NCBI RefSeq assembly: GCF_947488515.1
Contig: NZ_CANKZF010000002.1
Location: forward strand, 594,294-658,293
Direction: 5' to 3'
DNA: 64,000 bases
Origin: an uncultured Nocardioides sp.
Lineage (GTDB): Bacteria > Actinomycetota > Actinomycetes > Propionibacteriales > Nocardioidaceae
A model generated the notes under the pieces. That model saw nothing but the letters and a program-made list of their open reading frames with translations. It was not told where the DNA came from and searched no databases. A program made the translations under genes and the position numbers. This document shows positions 1 through 8,226 of this stretch, in pieces; position 1 is the stretch's first letter, and each line of letters starts with the position of its first letter.

Positions 1-47
1 CCTCGATGACGGGCAACCAGTTCGCCCTGCCGCTGTCGATCGGCTGA
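1..47 (+). CDS. C-terminal end of an unidentified protein (partial)
   Basis: The window opens inside a reading frame that ends with TGA at 45-47; only the last 14 residues, SMTGNQFALPLSIG, are visible. A strong hairpin terminator follows directly, which supports this being a real gene end. It lies upstream of a polyamine transporter operon, so it could belong to amine metabolism, but 14 residues are too few to name a family. Confidence 0.6.
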   Translation, partial: SMTGNQFALPLSIG

Positions 48-70
48 CCAGCAGCAGGCACCGGCACGAC

Positions 71-105
71 CAGCAGGGCCCCCGCCTCCGGCGGGGGCCC
101 TGCTG
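71..105 (+). terminator. Perfect 16-bp hairpin, terminator of the upstream gene
   Basis: CAGCAGGGCCCCCGCC (71-86) pairs perfectly with 90-105 across a 3-base loop. There is no clear T tract, as is common for actinobacterial terminators. It separates the partial upstream gene from the pot operon. Confidence 0.85.
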
Positions 106-132
106 CGTGCCCGGACGCACCGCACCGCGTCC

Positions 133-144
133 TGGTATGGACCA
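133..144. promoter_or_regulatory. Possible GntR/HutC-type operator upstream of potA
   Basis: The sequence TGGT-N4-ACCA (extended CTGGT-N4-ACCAG, 132-145) is an inverted repeat with the half-sites and spacing known for HutC-subfamily GntR regulators such as DasR. It lies about 120 bases before potA. A possible promoter (TTCAGT 188-193, 16-base spacer, TACTCT 210-215) lies downstream of it. A HutC-type gene is present at 18179. The link is an inference and the site is short. Confidence 0.3.
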
Positions 145-260
145 GTGGCCTCGTTTTCCCACCCCGAATCGTGACCCGTTGATGATGTTCAGTGCGGGAT
201 CGGAGGTCCTACTCTGAGTTTCGCAACGCATTCCGTCGTCCCGAGCGTGGGGGAAGATGC

Positions 261-1322
261 ATGAGCACTCCGGCCGTCGAGCTGGTCGGCCTCACCAAGT
301 CCTTCGGCAGCGTCACGGCCGTGGACGACCTCGACCTGCGTATCGAGAACGGCGAGTTCTTCTCGATGCTGGGGCCGAGCGGATCCGGCAAGACCACCGT
401 GCTGCGGATGATCGCCGGCTTCGAGCAGCCGACTGCCGGGAGGGTGCTGCTGGAAGGCGACGACGTCACCGCACGTCCGCCGTTCGCCCGTGACGTCAAC
501 ACGGTCTTCCAGGACTACGCCCTGTTCCCCCACATGGACGTCCTCGACAACGTCGAGTACGGCCTGCGGGTGAAGAAGGTGCCCGCGTCGCAGCGTCGGG
601 ACCGCGCCATGGCTGCTCTCGAGTCCGTGCAGCTGGGGCAGCTCGCCCGCCGCCGGCCGACCCAGCTCTCGGGCGGCCAGCGCCAGCGCGTGGCGCTCGC
701 GCGGGCGCTGGTCAACCGGCCCAAGGTGCTGCTGCTCGACGAGCCCCTCGGGGCCCTGGACCTCAAGCTCCGCCGGGCGATGCAGCTCGAGCTCAAGCAG
801 CTGCAGCGAGAGGTCGGCATCACCTTCGTGTTCGTGACGCACGACCAGGAGGAGGCGCTCACGATGAGCGACCGGATCGCCGTCTTCAGCGACGGCCGCA
901 TCGAGCAGGTCGCCACCCCCGCGGAGCTCTACGAGAACCCCAGCACCGCCTTCGTCGCCGGCTTCGTGGGCACGTCCAACCTGCTCACCGGCGAGGCGGC
1001 GCCGGCCGTGCTCGGACGCGAGGGGACGTTCAGCATCCGCCCCGAGAAGATCCACCTCGACCCCGACGTCGAGTCCGGCAACACGACCGCCAGGGGCACC
1101 GTGGCCGACGTCGTCTACCTCGGCTCGGTCAACCACTACCTCGTCGAGCTCGACGCCGGCCCGACCCTCACGGTGCTGAAGCAGAACCTCCGGGACAGCA
1201 CGGACCAGGCGATGAGCCGTCGGGGCCAACAGGTCACCGTCGGCTGGGCGGAGGAGCACGTCATCGAGCTCTCGGGCCACACAGAGCAGGCGCGCCAGCC
1301 TGAGAAGAAGGAGAAGTCATGA
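261..1322 (+). CDS. potA: Spermidine/putrescine ABC transporter ATP-binding protein PotA
   Basis: This is the ATPase subunit that powers polyamine import with PotB, PotC and PotD. The 353-residue protein shows Walker A GPSGSGKT (38-45), signature LSGGQ (136-140), Walker B VLLLDE (156-161), the H-loop histidine in VTHDQEEA (about 194) and a C-terminal TOBE-like region, as usual for PotA. The ATG at 261 is chosen because it has the purine-rich stretch GGGGGAAG just upstream and begins the conserved region; longer in-frame starts lack support. Its stop overlaps the potD start (ATGA). The substrate could be another polyamine-like or amine compound; the family alone does not decide. Confidence 0.9.
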   Translation: MSTPAVELVGLTKSFGSVTAVDDLDLRIENGEFFSMLGPSGSGKTTVLRMIAGFEQPTAGRVLLEGDDVTARPPFARDVNTVFQDYALFPHMDVLDNVEYGLRVKKVPASQRRDRAMAALESVQLGQLARRRPTQLSGGQRQRVALARALVNRPKVLLLDEPLGALDLKLRRAMQLELKQLQREVGITFVFVTHDQEEALTMSDRIAVFSDGRIEQVATPAELYENPSTAFVAGFVGTSNLLTGEAAPAVLGREGTFSIRPEKIHLDPDVESGNTTARGTVADVVYLGSVNHYLVELDAGPTLTVLKQNLRDSTDQAMSRRGQQVTVGWAEEHVIELSGHTEQARQPEKKEKS

Positions 1323-2536
1323 AGCACACCACCAGGCTCGTCGCGACGGTCGCGGCGTTCGCGCTCGCGCTCACCGGCTGTGGCACGTCCTCCGGCGACG
1401 ACAGCGACAACGACGGCAGCAGCAGCACGGAGGAGCAGGGCGGCTTCACCGCTCCGGACGTGCCGATGGCCGACCAGGTCGGGCCGTTCGAGGACAGCCT
1501 CAGCGTGCTGGCCTGGCCCGGCTACGCGGAGGACGGCTCGACGGACAAGTCCGTCGACTGGGTGACCCCCTTCGAGGAGGAGACGGGCTGCCAGGTCGAC
1601 GTCAAGTACTTCGGCACCTCCGACGAGGCGGTGAACCTGATGAAGACGGGTCAGTACGACGTGGTGTCCGCCTCGGGCGACGCGTCCCTGCGCCTCATCG
1701 CCGGCGGTGACGTGGCCCCGGTCAACACCGACCTCATCCCGAACTACGCCGACGTCTGGCCGTTCCTGAAGGATCGCGAGTGGAACTCCGTCGGCGGCCA
1801 GATGTACGGCGTCCCGCACGGCTACGGCGCCAACCTGCTGATGTACAACACCGACGTCGTCACCCCCGCGCCCACGAGCTGGAGCGCGGTCTTCGACGAC
1901 GCGTCGTCGTACTCCGGCAAGGTCACGGCCTACGACTCGCCGATCTACATCGCCGACGCCGCCCTCTACCTGATGGAGACACAACCCGACCTCGGCATCG
2001 AGAACCCGTACTCGCTCGACGAGGACCAGCTCGCCGCCGCTGTGGACCTGCTCAAGAAGCAGCGCGAGAACGTCGGGGAGTACTGGTCGGACTACCTGAA
2101 GGAGATCCAGTCCTTCAAGACCGGTGACTCCGTCGTCGGCACCACGTGGCAGGTGATCGCGAACCTGGCCAAGGACGAGGATGCCCCCGTCGAGGCGATC
2201 CTCCCCGACGAGGGAGCGACCGGCTGGTCGGACACCTGGATGGTGCAGGCATCGACCGAGAGCCCGAACTGCGCGTACGGCTGGATGAACCACATCATCA
2301 GCCCCGAGGCCAACGCAGCCGTCGCCGAGTGGTTCGGTGAGGCCCCGGCCAACGAGAAGGCGTGCGACCTGACGAGCAAGGGGTTCTGCGAAACCTACCA
2401 CGCGGGCGACGAGGCCTACGCCGAGCAGATCCACTACTGGACGACGCCCATCGAGCAGTGCCTGGACGGCCGCACGGACGTCACGTGCACGACGTACCAG
2501 GACTGGACCCAGGCCTGGACCGAGATCAAGGGCTGA
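1319..2536 (+). CDS. potD: Polyamine ABC transporter substrate-binding lipoprotein PotD
   Basis: This extracellular binding protein delivers polyamine to the PotBC channel. The 405-residue protein begins with a positively charged start, a hydrophobic stretch and a lipobox LTGC (Cys about residue 20), so it should be lipid-anchored outside the membrane. An acidic, Ser-rich linker follows (SSGDDSDNDGSSSTEEQ), then a PotD-type periplasmic-binding fold. The start overlaps potA by four bases and is preceded by AGGAGAAG. Four genes in a row with almost no spacing form one operon. Specificity among spermidine, putrescine and related amines cannot be read from sequence. Confidence 0.88.
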   Translation: MKHTTRLVATVAAFALALTGCGTSSGDDSDNDGSSSTEEQGGFTAPDVPMADQVGPFEDSLSVLAWPGYAEDGSTDKSVDWVTPFEEETGCQVDVKYFGTSDEAVNLMKTGQYDVVSASGDASLRLIAGGDVAPVNTDLIPNYADVWPFLKDREWNSVGGQMYGVPHGYGANLLMYNTDVVTPAPTSWSAVFDDASSYSGKVTAYDSPIYIADAALYLMETQPDLGIENPYSLDEDQLAAAVDLLKKQRENVGEYWSDYLKEIQSFKTGDSVVGTTWQVIANLAKDEDAPVEAILPDEGATGWSDTWMVQASTESPNCAYGWMNHIISPEANAAVAEWFGEAPANEKACDLTSKGFCETYHAGDEAYAEQIHYWTTPIEQCLDGRTDVTCTTYQDWTQAWTEIKG

Positions 2537-2539
2537 CGC

Positions 2540-3418
2540 ATGACGTCACAGCCGCTGCCGGGGGGAGGTGCGGCGTCCCCCCGGTGGGGCGTGCTGCACC
2601 GCCGCCCCCGGCTGCGGCTGGGTCTGCTGCTGGGGCCGCCGATGCTCTGGCTCGGCGTGCTCTACCTCGGCTCGCTGGCGGCGTTGTTCATCACGTCCCT
2701 GTGGACGGTCGACCCCTTCGGCGGCAACATCGAGCGGGTCTGGAACCTGGACAACTACCGCGACCTGTTCACCATCGACGTCTACCGCACCATCACCATC
2801 CGCACCCTGCTGATCGCGGTGACGGTGACGGTGATCGACACGCTGCTGGCCTTCCCGATCGCGCTCTACATGGCCAAGGTCGCCTCGCCCCGGCTCCAGC
2901 GCGCGCTCGTCATCGCCGTGCTGACCCCGCTGTGGGCGTCGTACCTCGTCAAGGCGTACGCCTGGCGCGGCATGTTCGCCAGCGGCGGGCCGCTCGACGA
3001 CCTGGGCATCACACCCGGCTATGGGCTCGTCGCCACGGTGGTCACGCTGTCCTACCTGTGGCTGCCCTACATGATCCTGCCGATGTACGCCGGTCTCGAG
3101 CGGTTGCCGAACTCGTTGATCGAGGCCTCGGCCGACCTCGGCGCGACCACCCGCACCACCATGCGCCGCGTGGTGCTGCCGGTGCTCTTCCCGGCAGCGG
3201 TCGCCGGGTCGATCTTCACGTTCTCGCTGACCCTCGGCGACTACATCGCGGTCAAGATCGTCGGCGGGGCCAACCAGATGCTCGGCAACGTCGTCTACGA
3301 CTCCTTCCTCACCGGCAACAACCTGCCGTTCGCGGCCGCCGTCGCGACCATCCCGGTGGTGACGATGGTGATCTACCTGGGAGCGGTACGCCGGACAGGG
3401 GCGCTGGACTCGCTATGA
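2540..3418 (+). CDS. potB: Polyamine ABC transporter permease PotB
   Basis: This is the first membrane subunit of the importer. The 292-residue protein has an N-terminal cytoplasmic stretch, a long hydrophobic helix (about residues 30-55) and several further membrane segments. The EAA-type loop that docks to the ATPase is visible as EASADLGATTRTTMRRVVLPVLFP (given here only as its start, EASADLGA, through VVLPVLFP). It starts three bases after potD and its stop overlaps an out-of-frame ATG. It is a typical 2.A-type permease of normal length. Confidence 0.88.
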   Translation: MTSQPLPGGGAASPRWGVLHRRPRLRLGLLLGPPMLWLGVLYLGSLAALFITSLWTVDPFGGNIERVWNLDNYRDLFTIDVYRTITIRTLLIAVTVTVIDTLLAFPIALYMAKVASPRLQRALVIAVLTPLWASYLVKAYAWRGMFASGGPLDDLGITPGYGLVATVVTLSYLWLPYMILPMYAGLERLPNSLIEASADLGATTRTTMRRVVLPVLFPAAVAGSIFTFSLTLGDYIAVKIVGGANQMLGNVVYDSFLTGNNLPFAAAVATIPVVTMVIYLGAVRRTGALDSL

Positions 3419-3434
3419 GCGGACGAGGCGGACG

Positions 3435-4244
3435 ATGAGCTTCTCGAGGGCGACCCGGGGAGTGCTGCTGGTCTTCACCGGCTTCGTGCTGCTCTTCATC
3501 CACGTGCCGCTGGCGCTCGTCGTGCTGAACTCGTTCAACATCTCGAGGACCTTCGAGTGGCCGCCGCCGGGCTACACCACGCAGTGGTGGTCGGCGGCCT
3601 GGGACAGCGAGGGCGCGCGGAACGCCATCGTGGTCTCGGTGGAGGTGGCGCTCGTGGCCACTGCGATCGCGCTCGCGCTGGGCACGATGGCGGGGCTGGC
3701 GCTGCAGCGGTTCCGCTTCTTCGGCCGCGACACCGTCTCCCTGCTGATCATCCTGCCCATCGCCCTGCCCGGCGTGGTGACGGGCATCGCCCTGGCCAAC
3801 GCGTTCCTGACGATGTTCGGGATCGAGCTGGGCATGCTGACCCTGGTGGTCTCCCACGCGACGTTCTGCATCGTCACGGTCTTCAACAACGCCATCGCCC
3901 GGCTCCGGCGGCTCGGCGGCAACCTCGAGGAGGCCTCGATGGACCTCGGTGCCGGGACGTTCAGGACCTTCTGGTCGATCACGCTCCCGATGATGCGCTC
4001 GGCCCTGCTGGCGGGCGCGCTGCTGTCCTTCGCGCTGTCGTTCGACGAGATCATCGTGACGACCTTCACCGCTGGGCAGGGCATCCAGACACTGCCGCTC
4101 TGGATCTACCAGAACCTGTTCCGGCCCAACCAGGCGCCGGTCGTCAACGTGGTCGCGGCGGCGCTCATCGTGCTGTCGATCATCCCGATCTGGCTGTCGC
4201 AGAAGCTCGCCGGCACCGACGAGTCGGTCGCCGCCGCCCGGTAG
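3435..4244 (+). CDS. potC: Polyamine ABC transporter permease PotC
   Basis: This is the second membrane subunit, 269 residues, with about six hydrophobic segments and the ATPase-contact loop starting EEASMDLGAG and ending ITLPMMR. The ATG at 3435 is preceded by GAGGCGGA; the ATG at 3415 gives only a seven-codon frame and is excluded. It ends the first pot operon. The C-terminal motif SFDEIIVTTFTAG is typical of PotC/PotI. Confidence 0.88.
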   Translation: MSFSRATRGVLLVFTGFVLLFIHVPLALVVLNSFNISRTFEWPPPGYTTQWWSAAWDSEGARNAIVVSVEVALVATAIALALGTMAGLALQRFRFFGRDTVSLLIILPIALPGVVTGIALANAFLTMFGIELGMLTLVVSHATFCIVTVFNNAIARLRRLGGNLEEASMDLGAGTFRTFWSITLPMMRSALLAGALLSFALSFDEIIVTTFTAGQGIQTLPLWIYQNLFRPNQAPVVNVVAAALIVLSIIPIWLSQKLAGTDESVAAAR

Positions 4245-4275
4245 GTCTCGCGGGCCCCGCTGGTAGGAATGGGCC

Positions 4276-4995
4276 ATGCGCCTGCCCGTGCCCGGACCCC
4301 GAGACCTGATGTCCGCCCTCGAGCGGGGGAGCGAGCAGGTCGAGGCGCTCCTCGGAGCCGTCCCGCGTGCGCTGGCGCTGCTCGACCGCGCGGAGGTGCT
4401 GGTCGAGCGCGCCTCGGCGACGGTGGACCGGGTCGGAGGAGTCGTCGACGCGGCGACCGCCGAGGTCGCCCGGGTCGGCGCGGTGGTGGACGCCGCCACC
4501 GTGCAGGTCGAGCGGGTGGGCACGGTCGTGGACGCGGCGACCAGCGAGGTCGCGAAGGTGGGCGCCGTCGTGGACGCGGCCACCGGTGAGGTCACCCGGG
4601 TCGGCACCGTCGTCGCAGCAGCGGCCACCGAGATCGACCGGGTGACCACCGTGGTGGACGGCGCGGCCGTCCAGGCGGGCCGGGCCGGGGGCCTGCTCGA
4701 CGCCCTCGAGCCGTCGCTGACCAAGCTCCAGCCGACCCTCGAGACCCTGGCCGACACCACCCACCCCGACGAGGTGGCCGCGCTCGTGAGACTCGTCGAC
4801 CACCTACCCGCGTTGACGGACCAGGTCGAGCGCGACGTGCTCCCGGTCCTCACGACCCTCGGCTCCGTGGCGCCGGACCTGCACGAGCTGCTCAACGTCT
4901 CGCGCGAGCTCAACGAGATCCTCGGCAAGATCCCGGGCATCGGCCGGCTGAAGAAGCGCGTCGAGGAGGACGACGACATCGAGACTCCGCGGTGA
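4276..4995 (+). CDS. Protein with seven 14-residue helical repeats, function unknown
   Basis: The 239-residue protein has no recognised enzyme motif. Residues 47-144 are seven consecutive 14-residue units with the core pattern xxxVxRVGxVVDAA (for example TAEVARVGAVVDAA). Two heptads per unit with regularly placed Val/Ala suggest a long amphipathic helix or coiled coil. The region from about 148 onward is also helical and acidic at the end (EEDDD). There is no signal peptide or membrane segment. A TAGGAA element (4264-4269) six bases before the ATG suggests a leaderless transcript separate from the pot operon. A structural or scaffolding role is only a guess. Confidence 0.75.
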   Translation: MRLPVPGPRDLMSALERGSEQVEALLGAVPRALALLDRAEVLVERASATVDRVGGVVDAATAEVARVGAVVDAATVQVERVGTVVDAATSEVAKVGAVVDAATGEVTRVGTVVAAAATEIDRVTTVVDGAAVQAGRAGGLLDALEPSLTKLQPTLETLADTTHPDEVAALVRLVDHLPALTDQVERDVLPVLTTLGSVAPDLHELLNVSRELNEILGKIPGIGRLKKRVEEDDDIETPR

Positions 4996-5085
4996 CGCCG
5001 CCACGGAACCCGAGCACACCCCGCCCCGTCCGACCCGATGAGGGGGCGGAGGACTCCGCCCGTTTCCATGAGAGGGATGCCCGCC

Positions 5086-5592
5086 ATGAGCCGACACACC
5101 ACCCCGCGCCGCACGGCCCGCCTGCTTCCCGTCGTTGCGACGGCTCTCGCCGTCGCGCTGTCCGGCTGCGGGTCCGAGGACGACCCTGCCGCCACCACCG
5201 ACCCGACCACCAGCGAGAGCCCGAGCGCGTCCGCCTCCGACGAGCCCGTCGTCCTCACCGCCGACGGCTCCAACGCGGGCAAGTGCGCGATGCCGTCCGC
5301 TGAGGTCCTGTCCACGTTCGACACGGCCTTCGAGGGCACCGTCACCTCCGTCGACGGCGGCGCCGCCACGCTCGAGGTGGACCAGTGGTACGCCGGCGGT
5401 GACGCGTCGACCGTGACGGTCGAGGCACCGAGCAAGGCCCTGGAGGACCTCCTGATGGCGGTCGACTTCCAGGAGGGGCAGACCTACCTCGTGAGCGCCG
5501 ATGGTGACCGCGTCACCCTGTGCGGCTTCACCGCGGAGACCACCCCGGAGCTCCAGGCCCTCTACACCGAGGCGTTCCCCGCCGAGGGCTGA
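5086..5592 (+). CDS. Small secreted lipoprotein, function unknown
   Basis: The 168-residue product has an Arg-rich start, a hydrophobic stretch and a lipobox LSGC, followed by an acidic/Thr/Ser-rich linker and a compact domain of about 110 residues with two Cys (around KCAMP and LCGF) that might form a disulfide. The ATG at 5086 is preferred: GAGAGGG ends nine bases upstream, and the product starts MSRHTTPRRT just before the signal sequence. Upstream in-frame ATGs at 5038, 5068 and 5077 are less well placed. No family was recognised. Confidence 0.75.
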   Translation: MSRHTTPRRTARLLPVVATALAVALSGCGSEDDPAATTDPTTSESPSASASDEPVVLTADGSNAGKCAMPSAEVLSTFDTAFEGTVTSVDGGAATLEVDQWYAGGDASTVTVEAPSKALEDLLMAVDFQEGQTYLVSADGDRVTLCGFTAETTPELQALYTEAFPAEG

Positions 5593-5597
5593 GCCGG

Positions 5598-5629
5598 GGA
5601 CGCCAGCACCACGCCGTGGCCCCTACGGT
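5598..5629 (+). promoter_or_regulatory. Promoter of mocA with a weaker 11-bp direct repeat
   Basis: TACGGT (5624-5629) lies six bases before the ATG at 5636, so the transcript is probably leaderless. Upstream, GGACGCC (5598-5604) and CCACGCC (5609-5615) repeat ACGCC at 11-base spacing and end eight bases before the minus-10. This is the same geometry as at coxD and coxS, but with a different, less exact heptamer. Confidence 0.35.
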
Positions 5630-5635
5630 GGGGCC

Positions 5636-6181
5636 ATGACCGTCGGACTGCTGCTCGCCGCCGGCGAGGGCCGCCGCTACGGCGGACCCAAGGCGCTGGC
5701 CCGCGACGACGACGGCACCTCGTGGCTGCTGCGAGCCGTCCAGGCGCTGCGGCCGTGCTCCGAGATCGTCGTCGTCCTCGGCGCCGAGGCCGAGCGGGCC
5801 GCCGCGCTGCTGCCGATGTCGGTCTCGCGTATCCGCGCGGACGACTGGGCCGAGGGGATGGGCGCCTCCCTCCGGGCCGGTCTGGAGGCGCTCGGCCCCA
5901 CCGACCACGATGCGGCGCTCGTCTCGCTCGTGGACCTGCCTGACGTCGACGCCGCGGTCGTCGCCCGGCTCGTCGCCGCCTCGCAGGGACGCGGCGACCT
6001 CGCGCGGGCTGCGTACGACGGCGTGCCGGGGCACCCCGTGCTCCTCGGTCGCGACCACTGGGCGGGGGTCGTGGCCTCCGCGACGGGTGACCGCGGGGCG
6101 CGGGACTACCTCGCCGCGCACGACGTCGAGCTGGTCGAGTGCGGCGACCTGGCGACCGGTGTCGACGTCGACCAGCGATGA
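5636..6181 (+). CDS. mocA: MobA/MocA-type nucleotidyltransferase for molybdenum cofactor
   Basis: MocA-type enzymes join CTP or GTP to the molybdopterin cofactor before it enters hydroxylases of the xanthine dehydrogenase family. The 181-residue protein opens with the nucleotide-binding signature LAAGEGRRYGGPKAL (residues 7-21) and has LVDLPDV further on, matching the MobA-like NTP-transferase fold. Its position before coxD, coxE and xdhC fits a role in maturing the CoxSLM enzyme encoded at 12932-16718. The ATG at 5636 directly begins the domain and sits six bases after a TACGGT element. Whether it uses CTP cannot be told from sequence alone. Confidence 0.8.
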   Translation: MTVGLLLAAGEGRRYGGPKALARDDDGTSWLLRAVQALRPCSEIVVVLGAEAERAAALLPMSVSRIRADDWAEGMGASLRAGLEALGPTDHDAALVSLVDLPDVDAAVVARLVAASQGRGDLARAAYDGVPGHPVLLGRDHWAGVVASATGDRGARDYLAAHDVELVECGDLATGVDVDQR

Positions 6182-6182
6182 C

Positions 6183-6214
6183 CCAACGTCCCACCAACGT
6201 GGGGGTCGTAGCCT
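6183..6214 (+). promoter_or_regulatory. coxD promoter with SARP-geometry heptamer direct repeat
   Basis: CCAACGT (6183-6189), four bases, CCAACGT (6194-6200), eight bases, then TAGCCT (6209-6214). The minus-10 lies six bases before the coxD ATG, so the mRNA is probably leaderless. The spacing is the one described for SARP activators, whose repeats take the place of a minus-35 box. The same layout with CCAACCG is found at the coxS promoter. Confidence 0.6.
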
Positions 6215-6220
6215 GACCGC

Positions 6221-7099
6221 ATGCTGCACGGGATGGACTCCGCCGCCGAGGTCGCGACCCGGCTGGGCGCGACCGGCTACCTCTCCGACGACGAGCTGGC
6301 GACCGTCGTGTTCCTCGCTGCGCGGATGCAGCGTCCGCTGCTGCTCGAGGGGGAGCCCGGCACCGGCAAGACGGCCCTGGCCGAGGCGCTCGCCCAGAGC
6401 CTGGAGGTGCCGCTCGTCCGGCTGCAGTGCTACGAGGGCATCGATGCCAGCCAGGCCCTCTACGACTGGGACTTCCCGCGCCAGATCCTGCACCTGCGGG
6501 CGCTCGAGGCCGGCGGCGAGGTCGACCCCGACGAGGCCGAGAAGAGCCTGTACGACGAGCGGTTCCTGCTCGCGCGACCCGTCCTCGCCGCGCTGCGGCA
6601 GGCGCCGGCCGTGCTGCTCGTCGACGAGGTCGACCGCGCCGACGACGAGTTCGAGGCGTTCCTGCTGGAGGTCCTGTCGACCTGGCAGGTGACCATCCCC
6701 GAGTTCGGCACGGTCACCGCCCCGGAGCCGCCGCTGGTGGTGCTGACGTCCAACCGCACCCGCGAGCTGCACGACGCGCTCAAGCGGCGGTGCCTCTACC
6801 ACTGGATCGACCACCCGGGCCTCGAGCGCGAGGTGGAGATCGTCCGCTCCCGGGCACCCGAGGTCAGCGACGCGCTCGCCCGTCAGGTCGTCGTGGTCGT
6901 GCAGCAGCTCCGGCAGCGCGACGACCTGCTCAAGCCTCCCGGCGTCGCCGAGACCCTCGACTGGGCCCGCGCCCTCACCTACCTCGGCACCACCGACCTC
7001 GACCTGGCGTCGGCGGCCATGACCCTCGGCGCTCTGCTGAAGTACCGCGAGGACGCCGACCGGGTGCGGGCCGCGCTCGACCGGATGCTCTCGCGATGA
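6221..7099 (+). CDS. coxD: MoxR-family AAA+ ATPase CoxD
   Basis: CoxD is a MoxR-type ATPase that works with the von Willebrand protein CoxE in maturing the molybdenum-sulfur-copper or molybdenum-oxo site of CO dehydrogenase-like enzymes. The 292-residue protein has Walker A GEPGTGKT (44-51), Walker B VLLVDEVDRA (131-140) and the sensor region LTSNRTRELHDALKRRCLYHW. Length is typical. The ATG at 6221 fits a leaderless start after TAGCCT; a second ATG at 6233 is possible. Its stop overlaps the coxE start (ATGA), so the two are translationally coupled. Confidence 0.88.
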   Translation: MLHGMDSAAEVATRLGATGYLSDDELATVVFLAARMQRPLLLEGEPGTGKTALAEALAQSLEVPLVRLQCYEGIDASQALYDWDFPRQILHLRALEAGGEVDPDEAEKSLYDERFLLARPVLAALRQAPAVLLVDEVDRADDEFEAFLLEVLSTWQVTIPEFGTVTAPEPPLVVLTSNRTRELHDALKRRCLYHWIDHPGLEREVEIVRSRAPEVSDALARQVVVVVQQLRQRDDLLKPPGVAETLDWARALTYLGTTDLDLASAAMTLGALLKYREDADRVRAALDRMLSR

Positions 7100-8226
7100 G
7101 TCACCCCACCCTCCACGACGCCGACGAGGTGTTCCTCGGCTTCACCCGCGCGCTCCGGGCCGCCGGCGTGCCGGTCACCCAGGACCGCGCCCACGGCTTC
7201 CTGGCGGCGGTGGCGACCGTCGGTGCCGACGACCGGCAGGCGACCTACTGGGCCGGCCGGGCGACGCTCTGCGGGTCGCCCGACGACCTCGCCCGCCACG
7301 ACCAGGTCTTCGCGGCGTGGTTCGACCCGCGCGACGGGCTGCCGCGCGCCCAGCAGCGCGAGGCGTCGCGCGCCTCGACCGCGCACCTGCTGCCCGAGGC
7401 CGAGGGCGACGGCGGGGCGGGCGAGACCGAGGAGGAGGACGTGGTCCGCGCGATGGCGTCGGAGGCGGAGGTCCTCCAGCACCGCGACGTGGCCACGCTC
7501 GACGCGGCGGAGAAGCGGCGACTGGCGGCGATGTTCGTGCGGCTGTCGCTGCACCCGCCGGTGCGTCGTACGGCCCGGCACCGCCGCTGGCACCGCGGCG
7601 AGCTCGACGCGTCGCGCACCCTGCGCAACTCGCTGCGCCACCTCGGCGAGCCCGGCGAGATCGCCTGGCGGCGGCGCGGCACCCGGCCGCGCCGCGTGGT
7701 GCTGCTGGTCGACGTCAGCGGCTCCATGACGCCGTACGCCGACTCGCTGCTGCGCCTGGCCCACCGCCTGACCCGGTCCGCCCGGGTGTCGGGCGGCACC
7801 GTCGAGACCTTCACCGTCGGCACCCGGCTGACGCACGTGACCCGGGCCTTCGCGACCCCGGACGCCGACCGCGCCATCGTCGCCGCCGGCGAGGTGGTGC
7901 CGGACTGGTCCGGCGGCACCCGGCTCGGCGAGACGCTCCGGGTGTTCCTCGACCGGTGGGGCCAGCGCGGGATGGCGCGCGGTGCCGTGGTCGTCGTCTT
8001 CAGCGACGGCTGGGAACGTGGGGACGCCGGGCTCCTGGGGGAGCAGATGGCGCGCCTGCGGCGGGTCGCCCACCGGGTCGTGTGGGTGAACCCGCACCGC
8101 GGCAAGGCGGGCTACGAGCCCCTGCAGGGCGGAGTGGTGGCGGCCCTGCCCCACTGCGACGACTTCCTCGCCGGGCACTCCCTGGCGACCTTCGCCGACC
8201 TCACGGAGGTGATCGCGCGTGCGTGA
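7096..8226 (+). CDS. coxE: von Willebrand factor type A protein CoxE
   Basis: This 376-residue protein carries a VWA domain with the metal-ion-dependent adhesion motif DVSGS at 206-210, and DWSGGTRLG plus VVFSDGWERGD further on. The N-terminal half is helical and charged, with an acidic patch GAGETEEEDVV. CoxE proteins are partners of MoxR ATPases (CoxD) in activating CO dehydrogenase-like enzymes. The start is the ATG that overlaps the coxD stop; its stop lies inside the first codons of xdhC, eight bases in, so coxD-coxE-xdhC is a tightly coupled unit. Confidence 0.87.
   Translation: MSHPTLHDADEVFLGFTRALRAAGVPVTQDRAHGFLAAVATVGADDRQATYWAGRATLCGSPDDLARHDQVFAAWFDPRDGLPRAQQREASRASTAHLLPEAEGDGGAGETEEEDVVRAMASEAEVLQHRDVATLDAAEKRRLAAMFVRLSLHPPVRRTARHRRWHRGELDASRTLRNSLRHLGEPGEIAWRRRGTRPRRVVLLVDVSGSMTPYADSLLRLAHRLTRSARVSGGTVETFTVGTRLTHVTRAFATPDADRAIVAAGEVVPDWSGGTRLGETLRVFLDRWGQRGMARGAVVVVFSDGWERGDAGLLGEQMARLRRVAHRVVWVNPHRGKAGYEPLQGGVVAALPHCDDFLAGHSLATFADLTEVIARA

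Noticed and set aside
4414..4707. Tandem repeat as a CRISPR array or minisatellite
   Set aside because: The 42-base units have no unique spacers and stay in frame with conservative changes, so they are protein repeats.
3309..5435. Minus-strand open frame of 708 codons over potC, the repeat gene and the lipoprotein
   Set aside because: The apparent repeats in it mirror the repeats of the plus-strand gene; composition is Ser/Thr/Arg-rich without domains.
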